This document shows positions 14,824 to 21,393 of a stretch of 24,277 bases of DNA, one piece after another. Origin of the DNA: Halolacustris sp051744345 (lineage in GTDB: Bacteria > Actinomycetota > Humimicrobiia > Humimicrobiales > Humimicrobiaceae); NCBI GenBank assembly GCA_051744345.1, contig JBNJCW010000026.1:1-24277 (forward strand), read 5' to 3'. Both the position numbers and the translations under genes were made by a program. How positions within the stretch are numbered: the stretch's first letter is position 1; the number at the start of each line of letters is the position of its first letter. Under the pieces are notes generated by a model, which was not told where the DNA came from, ran no database searches, and saw only the letters and a list, made by a program, of their open reading frames with translations.

Positions 14824-15431
14824 ACAGAAGTTTGTTGGTTTGAAAACTATAAAAAGATGGTGCAGTATTCTAGTCAGTACTCCCAATCATGAAGACGGGC
14901 CTAAAAATCCGTTGAGGGCGTATAGGTGAAGTCCCTGGGTCTGGCTGCTAACGCCCAGTTGGGGGCTGGTCCTGGGGGTTAAGGAAGTTGGGCGATCCAC
15001 AAAGGCATGTGGGCGTGGACCCGGCTTCCGCGGAGACTTTAGGTGTATAAGGCAACCAATGCACCTAGAGGTAACCTGCAAGTGCTTAATAGGCATTGCA
15101 GTGTAGCCTGCCTTGCGTGAGATAGGGGAATGTCGCTTTAGTATGGTAAGACTGCCTGAGCTCGGCAGTTTTACTCCGGCTGAAACCTATCTTGCTAAAG
15201 AGGCTAGTGATTGGTGAGGCTGTCGAGGAAAGCTCCTAGACTGTTCTCATTATTGAGAGATACGGCGGGGATTACAGTGTGGTTTAAGTGGTAATCCAGT
15301 CCTATAGTATGGTGACACTATAGAAATGGATTTAAAGGGAAACCGCTTATGTGGCAACGCATAAGTATCCATTTGGGAAATCCTACTGGACCTAAACCGC
15401 AAAGTTTACTCGCCGTACCACCATCTTTTTT
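14824..15431 (+). ncRNA. ole: OLE RNA (Ornate Large Extremophilic RNA)
   Basis: About 610 nt of non-coding, structured DNA directly before oapA. Its ends pair perfectly: AAAAAGATGGTG (14851-14862) with CACCATCTTTTT (15419-15430). Internal helices I can read include GGAAG/GGG/TCCAC (14983-15000) with GTGGA/CCC/CTTCC (15015-15029); TAGGTGTAT/ATGCACCTA (15040, 15059); TGCAA-TGC/GCATTGCA (15077, 15093); TAAGACTGCC/GGCAGTTTTA (15147, 15164); GATAGG/CCTATC (15121, 15186); TCTCA/TGAGA (15245, 15254); GGATTAC/GTAATCC (15269, 15291); CTATAGT/ACTATAG (15302, 15317) and AAATGGAT/ATCCATTT (15324, 15367) enclosing CTTATG/CATAAG. OLE RNAs are known to be about 600 nt, to lie just upstream of oapA, and to form membrane-associated complexes with OapA linked to cold, alcohol and Mg2+ stress. 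The identification rests on size, structure and the OapA neighbour; I could not run a covariance model. Ends are approximate. Confidence 0.85.
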
Positions 15432-15444
15432 GGAGGAATTGCAC

Positions 15445-16014
15445 TTGGCAAAGGAAAAAAAATCCAGTGGTAAAATAAGGAACTGGATCATAGTCATAAC
15501 TGTCTGGACCTTTCTGCTGGCTCTGGCCTTAAGTTTTATATCCGAAACCCTGATAGGGAATGTAAATTTTATTTCTGCATTAATCATACTGATCACCATA
15601 GTACTTATAGGGGTTTTCTTTGATGTGGTGGGGGTGGCAGTAACCGCGGCGCAAGAGATGCCGCTCAATGCTATGTCTGCCAAAAAGATAAAGGGTGCCA
15701 GGGAAGCGGTGGAATTGGTTAAAAACGCGGACCGGGTAGCTAATTTTTGTAATGATGTTGTTGGGGATATTACCGGTATTGTAAGTGGAGCGGTAGGGGC
15801 TGCCATCGTATTCAGGCTCCTGGTTGGCAATCCTACTATGGAAAAAACCCTTCTCAGTGTGGTTATTACCGGTTTTATAGCAGCCTTGACTGTAGGGGGC
15901 AAGGCTCTGGGCAAAAATATAGCCATAAGGAATTGCAATTTTATAGTCCTTAAATCAGGGTATGTGGTTTACCTTTTCAATTATGTATTCAGGAGGAGCA
16001 GGGGTCCCGGATAG
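15445..16014 (+). CDS. oapA: OLE RNA-associated membrane protein OapA
   Basis: 189-residue protein with four predicted membrane helices (about 14-34, 42-66, 110-130 and 136-156) and a basic N-terminus, MAKEKKSSGKIR. Between helices 2 and 3 lies the conserved block FFDVVGVAVTAAQEMPLNAM...NADRVANFCNDVVGDITGI. The DxxxD motif falls at D104 and D108, the positions I recall for the key aspartates of the Bacillus halodurans protein. OapA binds OLE RNA and brings it to the membrane; the complex is tied to stress adaptation and Mg2+ homeostasis. Start is TTG 15445 with TGGAGGA (15431-15437) spaced 7 nt. The frame is open back to 15349, but that part lies inside the RNA's terminal helices. The terminal helix of the RNA ends just before the SD, so RNA folding may influence oapA translation. 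No terminator is obvious downstream. Confidence 0.88.
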   Translation: MAKEKKSSGKIRNWIIVITVWTFLLALALSFISETLIGNVNFISALIILITIVLIGVFFDVVGVAVTAAQEMPLNAMSAKKIKGAREAVELVKNADRVANFCNDVVGDITGIVSGAVGAAIVFRLLVGNPTMEKTLLSVVITGFIAALTVGGKALGKNIAIRNCNFIVLKSGYVVYLFNYVFRRSRGPG

Positions 16015-16200
16015 GTTAAAGGAAATGGATTTGGGTATAAATATAGAGTTGGGCTGTAAAAAAAGGGATATAAGTTTTTTTAAGAATTTAGGCCGGCTAA
16101 GGCTGCAGTTTGCATTCTCTTTTCAAAACCTTTCTTCTGCAGGATACTGACAGGTAAGAGAAGATTTACAGGGAGGCTTTTAATTTTTCTATGTTTAACT

Positions 16201-16368
16201 CTATTCGGCTTTCCGGTAACTAAACTGGGCTAGAAGGCTGTAGTAGAGCTCTTCAAATTTATCAATGCAATGGCTGAATTGGTGTTTTTTGATTAACCCC
16301 AGGCTTTTACTGCCCATCTTTTTTCTCAAAAAGACCGGAAAACACTGGGACCTTTTAGCCGCAGGTAC
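16201..16368 (-). pseudogene. C-terminal remnant of a glycosyltransferase (GT4-like)
   Basis: Minus-strand frame ending at TAG 16203-16201. The last 45 or so codons read FLRKKMGSKSLGLIKKHQFS then HCIDKFEELYYSLLAQFSY, the usual tail of family-4 glycosyltransferases (R-K-M-G, then basic helix, then FEELY). Nothing resembling the rest of the enzyme precedes it: at about 16325 the DNA switches to a remnant of another glycosyltransferase on the opposite strand. The frame has no credible start or ribosome site. A tail-only fragment left by deletion or rearrangement. 16015-16200, between oapA and this remnant, shows no gene or clear terminator. Confidence 0.55.
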
Positions 16369-17060
16369 CTACAGGAACCGGCACCATTACCAGAAATATA
16401 AGAAGGGGATAGAAATTTTATAGCAAAAAGGGCTTGCCCATTACTACGAATTTACGCCCTGTGGGGATGTGTATTAGGAAGTGATGGCCTTTTGCGGGTT
16501 AATAGTTCTTCCCACCGTTGACGAGACACAGTCGGGAACTCTGGCAGGAATAATTGCCCTGAACAAGCCTTTTATTACCACTTCCCCTGTGGAAGGGCTT
16601 ACCGCCCTGACGCTGGAGAGCGAAGGTGGGCTTTTATTTACCAACAAAGGCATGCTCAGGGAAAAGGTAATCAGGCTGGCTTCTGAGGGGAAGCTTAGGA
16701 TGAATCTGGGAAACAACCTAAAGAAATACCTGGAGAATGTGGTTTCCTGGGAGGTTGTCTGCAGGCAGTACAACCAGGCTTAGAGGTTTGCAAGGGATAA
16801 AAAGTTAAACAAAAGGCAGATAGACTTTCCGGTAGAATTTTAGCTGGTTTCTTTAGGGCAGGCAGGAGAAGAACAGTACAGTAACTGGAAAAACCAGGCA
16901 GCCAGCCCTGATTTTGTGGTACTTAAAGGCGATATGCATTTTTTGAAGCGGGGGTATAATGAAATTACCCATATAGGGGATGATACGGCTGACCGGCAGG
17001 CAGCAGATAACAATAAGCTAAAATTATATGGAGCCCTATGAATTTATAAGATGGCTGAGG
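16325..17060 (+). pseudogene. Glycosyltransferase remnant interrupted by TAG codons, plus an unrecognised tail
   Basis: One frame (16331 onward) reads as protein but is broken. KTGKHWDLLAAGTYRNRHHY...KKGIEIL stops at TAG 16421, continues QKGLAHYYEFTPCGDVY to TAG 16475, then CGLIVLPTVDETQSGTLAG...NKPFITTSPVEGLTALTLES to TAG 16781. The middle is the C-terminal half of a GT-B glycosyltransferase (the ETQSGTLA...NKPFITT region replaces the usual E-x7-E). The same frame goes on, through TAG 16841, into GQAGEEQYSNWKNQAASPDF and VVLKGDMHFLKRGYNEITHIGDD, a family I do not recognise, then shifts by one base at about 17037 to YEFIRWLRAAKLYF. TAG 16781 may be the natural end of the glycosyltransferase. 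The N-terminal half is absent. Confidence 0.7.
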
Positions 17061-17069
17061 GCTGCAAAA

Positions 17070-17864
17070 TTATACTTTCCTGAAAACAAAAAAAGTATTT
17101 CCGTCCTGAGGGGTAAAAAATTTATCGAAAAAACAGCCCAGTATAAGGACAAATTTATTTAACCCATTTACAAAAAAGTTTCTGTTTGTGGCTATGCTTT
17201 TCTGGACCGGGTCTCCCTTAAAGGACCTTTTAATAAGGTTCAGGAATTTTCTCTGGTATAAATTAAAGAAAGGAAAAGATATAAAATGTTTCTCTACCAG
17301 CTTAAAACCATTGGATTCAAAGATGCCCTGGTAAAAATCTTCAGTCCTTTTAAGAAGTTTCTGGTTTGCTCCCGGTTTTTTTGAGGTAGCTTCAAATAAG
17401 ACCAGGAATCCGCCATCTTCGAGGCGGCTGTATATTTGTTTTGCCTTTTTTGCGATTTCATCCTTGTTCCTGAAATGCTGCAATACCGCCAGGCTTAAAA
17501 CCAGGTCATAACTTTTATCTTTATTATTAAAATCATCACAGTACAAGGCTATATTGGGGATTTCTTCTTCTTCCACCCTTTTTATGGCTTCTTCGGTCAT
17601 GGTAGGGGAGATATCGAAGCCGGTTATTTCCGAACCAGGAAGTTTCTTTGCCAGCCAGCAGCAGTAAAATCCATCTCCGCTGCCAAAATCGCAGACTCTT
17701 AGTTTAAGTTTTTCCTTTTTTAACCGGCTGATTACCTTGTTTAAATTATCAAGTAAAATTTTCCTTCTTTTAAGGTAAAAAGGGAGTGGGGTTATTGTAT
17801 AAAATTTTTCTCCCTTATAAACATAGCAAAGCTCTCCTCTTTTAGACCAGTATCTGTCATTCAT
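17070..17864 (-). CDS. Class I SAM-dependent methyltransferase
   Basis: 264-residue methyltransferase of the Rossmann-like class I fold. Seen: motif I CDFGSGDGFYCCW (58-70), an acidic strand end ITGFDISP, motif II-like ALYCDDFNN, and LVLSLAVLQHFRN as the post-II strand and helix. The N-terminus carries YWSKRGELCYVYKGEKFYTI, seen in tRNA- and small-molecule-acting members; the substrate is unknown. The frame is intact. ATG 17864 overlaps the original stop of the archaemetzincin frame (ATGA), with AAGGT upstream, so it was once translationally coupled to that gene. With the archaemetzincin broken, coupling is probably lost and expression may be reduced. Its 3' end abuts the glycosyltransferase remnant. 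Confidence 0.85.
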   Translation of the reverse strand: MNDRYWSKRGELCYVYKGEKFYTITPLPFYLKRRKILLDNLNKVISRLKKEKLKLRVCDFGSGDGFYCCWLAKKLPGSEITGFDISPTMTEEAIKRVEEEEIPNIALYCDDFNNKDKSYDLVLSLAVLQHFRNKDEIAKKAKQIYSRLEDGGFLVLFEATSKKPGANQKLLKRTEDFYQGIFESNGFKLVEKHFISFPFFNLYQRKFLNLIKRSFKGDPVQKSIATNRNFFVNGLNKFVLILGCFFDKFFTPQDGNTFFVFRKV

Positions 17865-18407
17865 TTTATTACCTTGTCTATCTCCTTTTTACATAATTTG
17901 TAAAAGTAAAACCCCTTTCTGTCCGTATCCTGAAGGGTTTTTGAAAAAACATAACACAACCGGACAGGGAGCAATGTCCCAGGCCCAAGGTATGCCCTAT
18001 TTCATGGACCGCCTCTTTAATTATCCTATGGTTAAATATATTTTCATAGTTATTGGTTTTTTGCCCTGCGGTGCTGTAAAAAGCAGGATTCAGTTTGCCA
18101 GTTGAAATAAGGCTTACACGGGGATGGAGGAAAGCTGCGCCAAATACAAAATTAAGAGAGGGCACATATATGTCCCTGCCGGATACAGCCAGGTAGATTC
18201 TTTGGGGAAGCAGGTTTAATTTTATGGCCATAAAATCAAGAATCCTGTTTGCATTATACTGCCTCTGCCCTTTATTGAAAAATTCATGACCTATATCTAT
18301 CTGATCTCCTATCTTGACAGGGAGGGCGGAGATTTCTCACAATTTGTTTTTAGGGAAAATAAAATATTTTTGTCTCCTGGATTTATGGGAATAATGTTTA
18401 TATCCAT
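17861..18407 (-). pseudogene. amzA: Archaemetzincin (peptidase M54) broken by two frameshifts
   Basis: Zinc metalloprotease of the archaemetzincin family, reconstructed from three frame segments: MDINIIPINPGDKNILFSLK from ATG 18407; then EISALPVKIGDQIDIG...GQRQYNANRILDF and LNFVFGAAF through the active site VHEIGHTLGLGHCSLSGCVM; then SKTLQDTDRKGFYFYKLCKK to TGA 17861. The zinc motif HExxHxxGxxH and the following Cys are intact, but the reading frame is lost near 18339 (A-rich run) and again in a T6 run (about 17940), which removes the second zinc-site cysteines; one of these also reads Tyr. As it stands only residues from an internal ATG (18231) could be made, giving a 117-aa product with a scrambled tail. 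TATAAT lies 7 nt before ATG 18407. The terminal TGA overlaps the methyltransferase ATG. Confidence 0.8.
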
Positions 18408-18414
18408 ACTTTTT

Positions 18415-18442
18415 ATTATAAAGCTGTCATGCTTTCTGTTAA
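18415..18442 (-). promoter_or_regulatory. Strong promoter of the archaemetzincin-methyltransferase operon
   Basis: On the minus strand: TTAACA (18442-18437), 16 nt, TATAAT (18420-18415), then 7 nt to ATG 18407. This predicts a leaderless mRNA, and there is no ribosome site. Confidence 0.6.
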
Positions 18443-18651
18443 GATCTCTGTATTCAGGCATTAAACTGTATTGGCTGAGAAGGTTTATTGTAAGTAGGGA
18501 TTTGGGCTTGCTATAGCCAAAAGGTTTTTAACCTAAGATGCTGGGCTTAAAATAAGGATTGTTGATTACAAATTAAATTATGGATCAGGTATTTATTAAA
18601 AAATTTAACTTATTGCAAAAATTTTTTTTGATTATTAAATTGATTAAATTG

Positions 18652-18671
18652 TTGAACCGGGGGCGGTTCAA
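18652..18671 (+). promoter_or_regulatory. Hairpin in the leader of the gpgS pseudogene
   Basis: TTGAACC (18652-18658) pairs perfectly with GGTTCAA (18665-18671) across a G-rich loop (GGGGGC), followed by five more As. It sits about 20 nt before the GTG start of the broken synthase, in an otherwise A+T-rich spacer (18443-18651) in which I see no gene. It could be an operator or an mRNA element. Confidence 0.35.
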
Positions 18672-18691
18672 AAAAAGATGGGGGTGAATAT

Positions 18692-19635
18692 GTGGCAGTA
18701 AGGAAGTGGTATGCCAAAAACACCTACCATCACAGTGAATTCAATATAAGGGAATTAACCTATCTAAAAAACAAAAAAGATATAGTAATAAGTTTATGCT
18801 TTCCTACCTTGAATGAAGAGCAGACCATAGGAAATATCCTCCATATCACCAAACCGCATATCTACAGCCTCGGCCTGGTTGATGAAGTGGTTATAATAGA
18901 TTCAAATTCAGCTGACAATACCTCGGATATTGCCAAGTCCCTTGGGTTTAAAGTCATAAAGCATCAGAACATATTAAAAAAATACGGGAGCTTTAAGGGC
19001 AAAGGGGGAAGCATTATGGGAAAGCCTGTATGCCCTCAAAGGAGATATAATCTTTTGGTGTGATTCAGATATAAAAAATTTTAGCCCAAAATTTGTATAC
19101 GGCCTGCTGGGACACCTTATCAAAAGAAAGGATATGCATTTTGTAAAGGCTTTTTAGAGAAGGCCTCTTAAAATTGACAATACCTATATGAAGGGGGAAG
19201 GAGGCAGGGTAACTGAAATTCTTGCCAGGCCAATACCGAACCTGTTTTATCCGGAATTAAGCATGCTGCTCCAGCCCTTGTCCAGGGAGTATGCGGGAAG
19301 AAGAGAAATACTGGAAGCCATCCCCTTCTTTACCGGCTACGGGGTAGAAATAGGGATGCTTATAGAAATATATGAGAAGTTTGGTGCCGGCTGTATTGCC
19401 CAGGTGGATATAAAAAGAAGGGTGCACAGAAACCAGCCGCTGGCGGAATTATCAAAAATGTCATTTCAAATAATCCAGGCGGTTTTTTAGAAAGCTGGAA
19501 GATTATAATAAATTGAAAGTGCACAATAATCTAACCCTGTTGTATAACCAGATCAGCTACAGGGATAAAGAGTATGTAATAACTCCAGTGGAATTGAAGG
19601 AAATAGAAAGGCCGCAAATTTTGGAAATAGATTAG
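18692..19635 (+). pseudogene. gpgS: Glucosyl-3-phosphoglycerate synthase (GpgS, GT81) broken by frameshifts and a TAG
   Basis: GpgS joins glucose from NDP-glucose to 3-phosphoglycerate, the first step to glucosylglycerate-type solutes. Three frame segments make the whole enzyme. Frame 1 (18692-about 19015): SLCFPTLNEEQTIGNI, DEVVIIDSNSADNTSDIA, YGSFKGKGG. Frame 2 (about 19015-19487): LYALKGDIIFWCDSDIKNFS (acidic metal motif), FVKAF, TAG at 19155 where relatives have Tyr, then GGRVTEILARPIPNLFYPEL, LQPLSREYAGRREILE, GYGVEIGMLIEIYEKFG, VHRNQPLAEL. Frame 3 (19489-19635): RKLEDYNKLK...RDKEYVITPVELKEIERPQI. Indels lie beside a G5 run and a T6 run. The GTG start at 18692 has a GGGGGTG site. Active-site motifs remain readable, so the inactivation is recent. 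Confidence 0.85.
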
Positions 19636-19895
19636 TGTATAAGGAGAAAACCCAGGAAATATCTGGAAAAATTGATAAGCAGCGAGGGGACAGTTTGAGG
19701 GTATCCGGCAGCAGATTGGAAAATTTAAATTGGTTAAACATAAGCTATGCTTAAATTTCCCATGGCTAATATAAAATGGTATTGCTTTCCGGTATGTGCT
19801 AATGCCATGCCTTAAAGGACAAGCTTTCTTATCAGCATATCCAGAGCAGGGGTTATCTGCAAATTAAGGTCCTATAAAACTAAATACTCAAATCA
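19636..19895 (+). other. Spacer with no recognisable gene
   Basis: 260 nt between the gpgS pseudogene and the ROK promoter. No gene is supported. Short readable stretches such as RRKPRKYLEKLISSEGTV (about 19640-19690) end in stops and may be a further remnant. A symmetric element, GGAAA-A-TTTAA (19718-19728) with TTAAATTTCC (19751-19760), encloses a small hairpin TAAGC/GCTTA (19741-19753); no T-run follows. Confidence 0.3.
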
Positions 19896-19924
19896 TTGAC
19901 ACATAAACCGGCTTATGATAAATT
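19896..19924 (+). promoter_or_regulatory. Promoter of the ROK regulator gene
   Basis: A perfect TTGACA (19896-19901), 17 nt, then TAAATT (19919-19924, four of six). The start site would be near 19931, about 25 nt before ATG 19956. No Shine-Dalgarno precedes that ATG. Confidence 0.6.
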
Positions 19925-19934
19925 AAAATAGCTT

Positions 19935-19950
19935 AGTAACAGTAAGTAAC
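19935..19950 (+). repeat. Direct repeat at the predicted start of the ROK transcript
   Basis: AGTAAC occurs at 19935-19940 and 19945-19950, one helical turn (10 bp) apart, with AGTA between. Its place just after the -10 box suits a repressor site, possibly for autoregulation. That is inference from position. Confidence 0.3.
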
Positions 19951-19955
19951 AAACT

Positions 19956-21206
19956 ATGTATAAATCATTGAAATTTTCAAAAACTGCAAGCTCTCAGCTT
20001 CAATACAAGATAAATACATCCATAATTTTTAACTACATGCGCCAGCACGGGCCTATATCCAGGGCCAAACTTGCCCGGGATTTAAACATGAGTGCTCCCG
20101 CTGTTTCCAGGGTTATAGAGAGGCTTATAGATGAGGGTTATGTGGTAGAAGCGGGCAAGGCAAAATCAAAAACGGGCAAGAGGCCTATTCTTGTAGAAAT
20201 AAATGGCCAGAAAGGTTTTGTTATGGGCATAGACCTGGGAAGAGAAAGAATAAGGTGTATGCTAGCCGATACCAGCGGCAAGGCTGTGAAAAAGCAGTGG
20301 GGATCACCTGTTTCAGATAGCAGAAACATAATGGACAAGCTTTATAAAGACATAGGCGGATTTTTGGAGGATAAAAATTATTCAGATCTGATAAAAACTA
20401 TTTGTATAGGAATTCCAGCGGTGGTGGATGCTGAGAATGGCAGAATATTAAGCGCCCCTCTCTACGGCAGCTGGAAAGACCTGGACATAAGGGGCAGGAT
20501 TGGAGAAGAATTTGGTATTCCTGTCTATATTGAAAATAATGTTAACCTGGCTGCCCTGGCAGAAAAAAATTATGGCGAAGGGCAGAAATACAGCGATCTG
20601 TTTTTTATAGAGGTTGGTAACGGAATCGGCGGGGGCATAATTATAGATAACCACCTTATAAGGGGAGCGGAAGGCTCTGCAGGTGAAATTGGGTTTAGCA
20701 TTGTAAATGAAGAAAACCTGGGATTCAAGGTAAAGAACAAGGGTTATTTGGAAAAGCATGCTTCAGTAACAAGCCTGCAGAAAAAAGCACTGCATGCTGT
20801 TGAGGAAGGCAAAAGGACCAGGATAAAGGATCTTATAGAAGGAGACTCTGGCCGTCTAACCCCTGCTGTAGTTTGTAAGGCTGCACTGGAAGGGGATGAG
20901 GTTGCTGCCGGCATAATTGGGGAGATGGTAAGGCTGTTGGCGGTAGCTATCACCAATAGCATTTTTTTGATAAACCCCCAGATAATAGTAGTGGGGGGAG
21001 ATATATGCAATTTGCCTGAAGCAAATAAACTGTTTATAGAACCTGTAAGTGCCCTTATTAAGCAGACATTGCCCTTTAAGGTGCCCCCCATAAAACTTTC
21101 ATCGATGGGTGAGGATGCAGGGGTTATTGGTTCTACTTTTATGGCTATGGAGGCTTTGCTGGTTGGGGAATTCCCCTACAAGATAGCCCAGGAGGTATCG
21201 GCTTGA
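19956..21206 (+). CDS. ROK-family transcriptional repressor (NagC/XylR-like)
   Basis: 416-residue sugar-responsive regulator: N-terminal winged helix-turn-helix (about 17-75; ISRAKLARDLNMSAPAVSRVIERLI), then a ROK sugar-binding domain (about 87-390) with VMGIDLGRERIR, the glycine-rich IEVGNGIGGGIIID and VVGGDICNLPEAN. The kinase catalytic Asp position reads Asn (ENNVNLAALAE, N195), as expected for a regulator without kinase activity. The usual zinc site (GEhGH plus CxCGxxGCLE) is missing: GEIGF at 243-247 has Phe for His and NKGYLEKHAS has no Cys. It likely controls the downstream transporter operon, with the imported sugar as inducer. It has its own TTGACA promoter. 187 nt separate it from the binding protein. 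Confidence 0.9.
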   Translation: MYKSLKFSKTASSQLQYKINTSIIFNYMRQHGPISRAKLARDLNMSAPAVSRVIERLIDEGYVVEAGKAKSKTGKRPILVEINGQKGFVMGIDLGRERIRCMLADTSGKAVKKQWGSPVSDSRNIMDKLYKDIGGFLEDKNYSDLIKTICIGIPAVVDAENGRILSAPLYGSWKDLDIRGRIGEEFGIPVYIENNVNLAALAEKNYGEGQKYSDLFFIEVGNGIGGGIIIDNHLIRGAEGSAGEIGFSIVNEENLGFKVKNKGYLEKHASVTSLQKKALHAVEEGKRTRIKDLIEGDSGRLTPAVVCKAALEGDEVAAGIIGEMVRLLAVAITNSIFLINPQIIVVGGDICNLPEANKLFIEPVSALIKQTLPFKVPPIKLSSMGEDAGVIGSTFMAMEALLVGEFPYKIAQEVSA

Positions 21207-21324
21207 GAGGCTGGAAGCGAAATATAAAACGTAAACTTTAATTACACACTTAAAAAATAGGTAATATTTTGATAATGGTAGAGGTTGATATTTTGGAGTA
21301 ATATGTTTAATTGTAAAAGACACT

Positions 21325-21335
21325 AAAGGAGGTGA
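21325..21335 (+). promoter_or_regulatory. Orphan perfect Shine-Dalgarno
   Basis: AAAGGAGGTGA is an ideal anti-SD match, but no start codon with an open frame follows at the right distance (ATA GAA TAA comes next). It lies in the 187-nt spacer before the binding-protein gene, which has its own AAGGAGG at 21379-21385. It may mark a lost leader peptide or a ribosome standby site. Confidence 0.35.
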
Positions 21336-21393
21336 AAATAGAATAAAAAATTAGGATAGTTGACTAATGGAAATAAGTAAGGAGGAAAAAAAG

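Noticed and set aside
14824..15431. RNase P RNA, because of GAGGAAAGCTCC at about 15224
   Set aside because: In RNase P the similar GAGGAAAGUCC lies near the 5' end and is followed by ACAGNAA-type elements; here it is in the 3' part, the matching elements are missing, and the length and oapA neighbour fit OLE. No tmRNA or group II intron domain V pattern was seen either.
15349..15444. In-frame N-terminal extension of oapA from ATG 15349
   Set aside because: It lies within the terminal helices of the OLE RNA and has no ribosome site; TTG 15445 has TGGAGGA at the right distance and gives the expected OapA length and D104/D108 numbering.
15962..16150. 62-codon frame overlapping the end of oapA
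   Set aside because: No ribosome site, overlaps a confident gene, and its sequence shows no recognisable family.
18286..18516. 76-codon plus-strand frame with hydrophobic segments
   Set aside because: It is the antisense of the archaemetzincin N-terminus and its promoter; it has no ribosome site.
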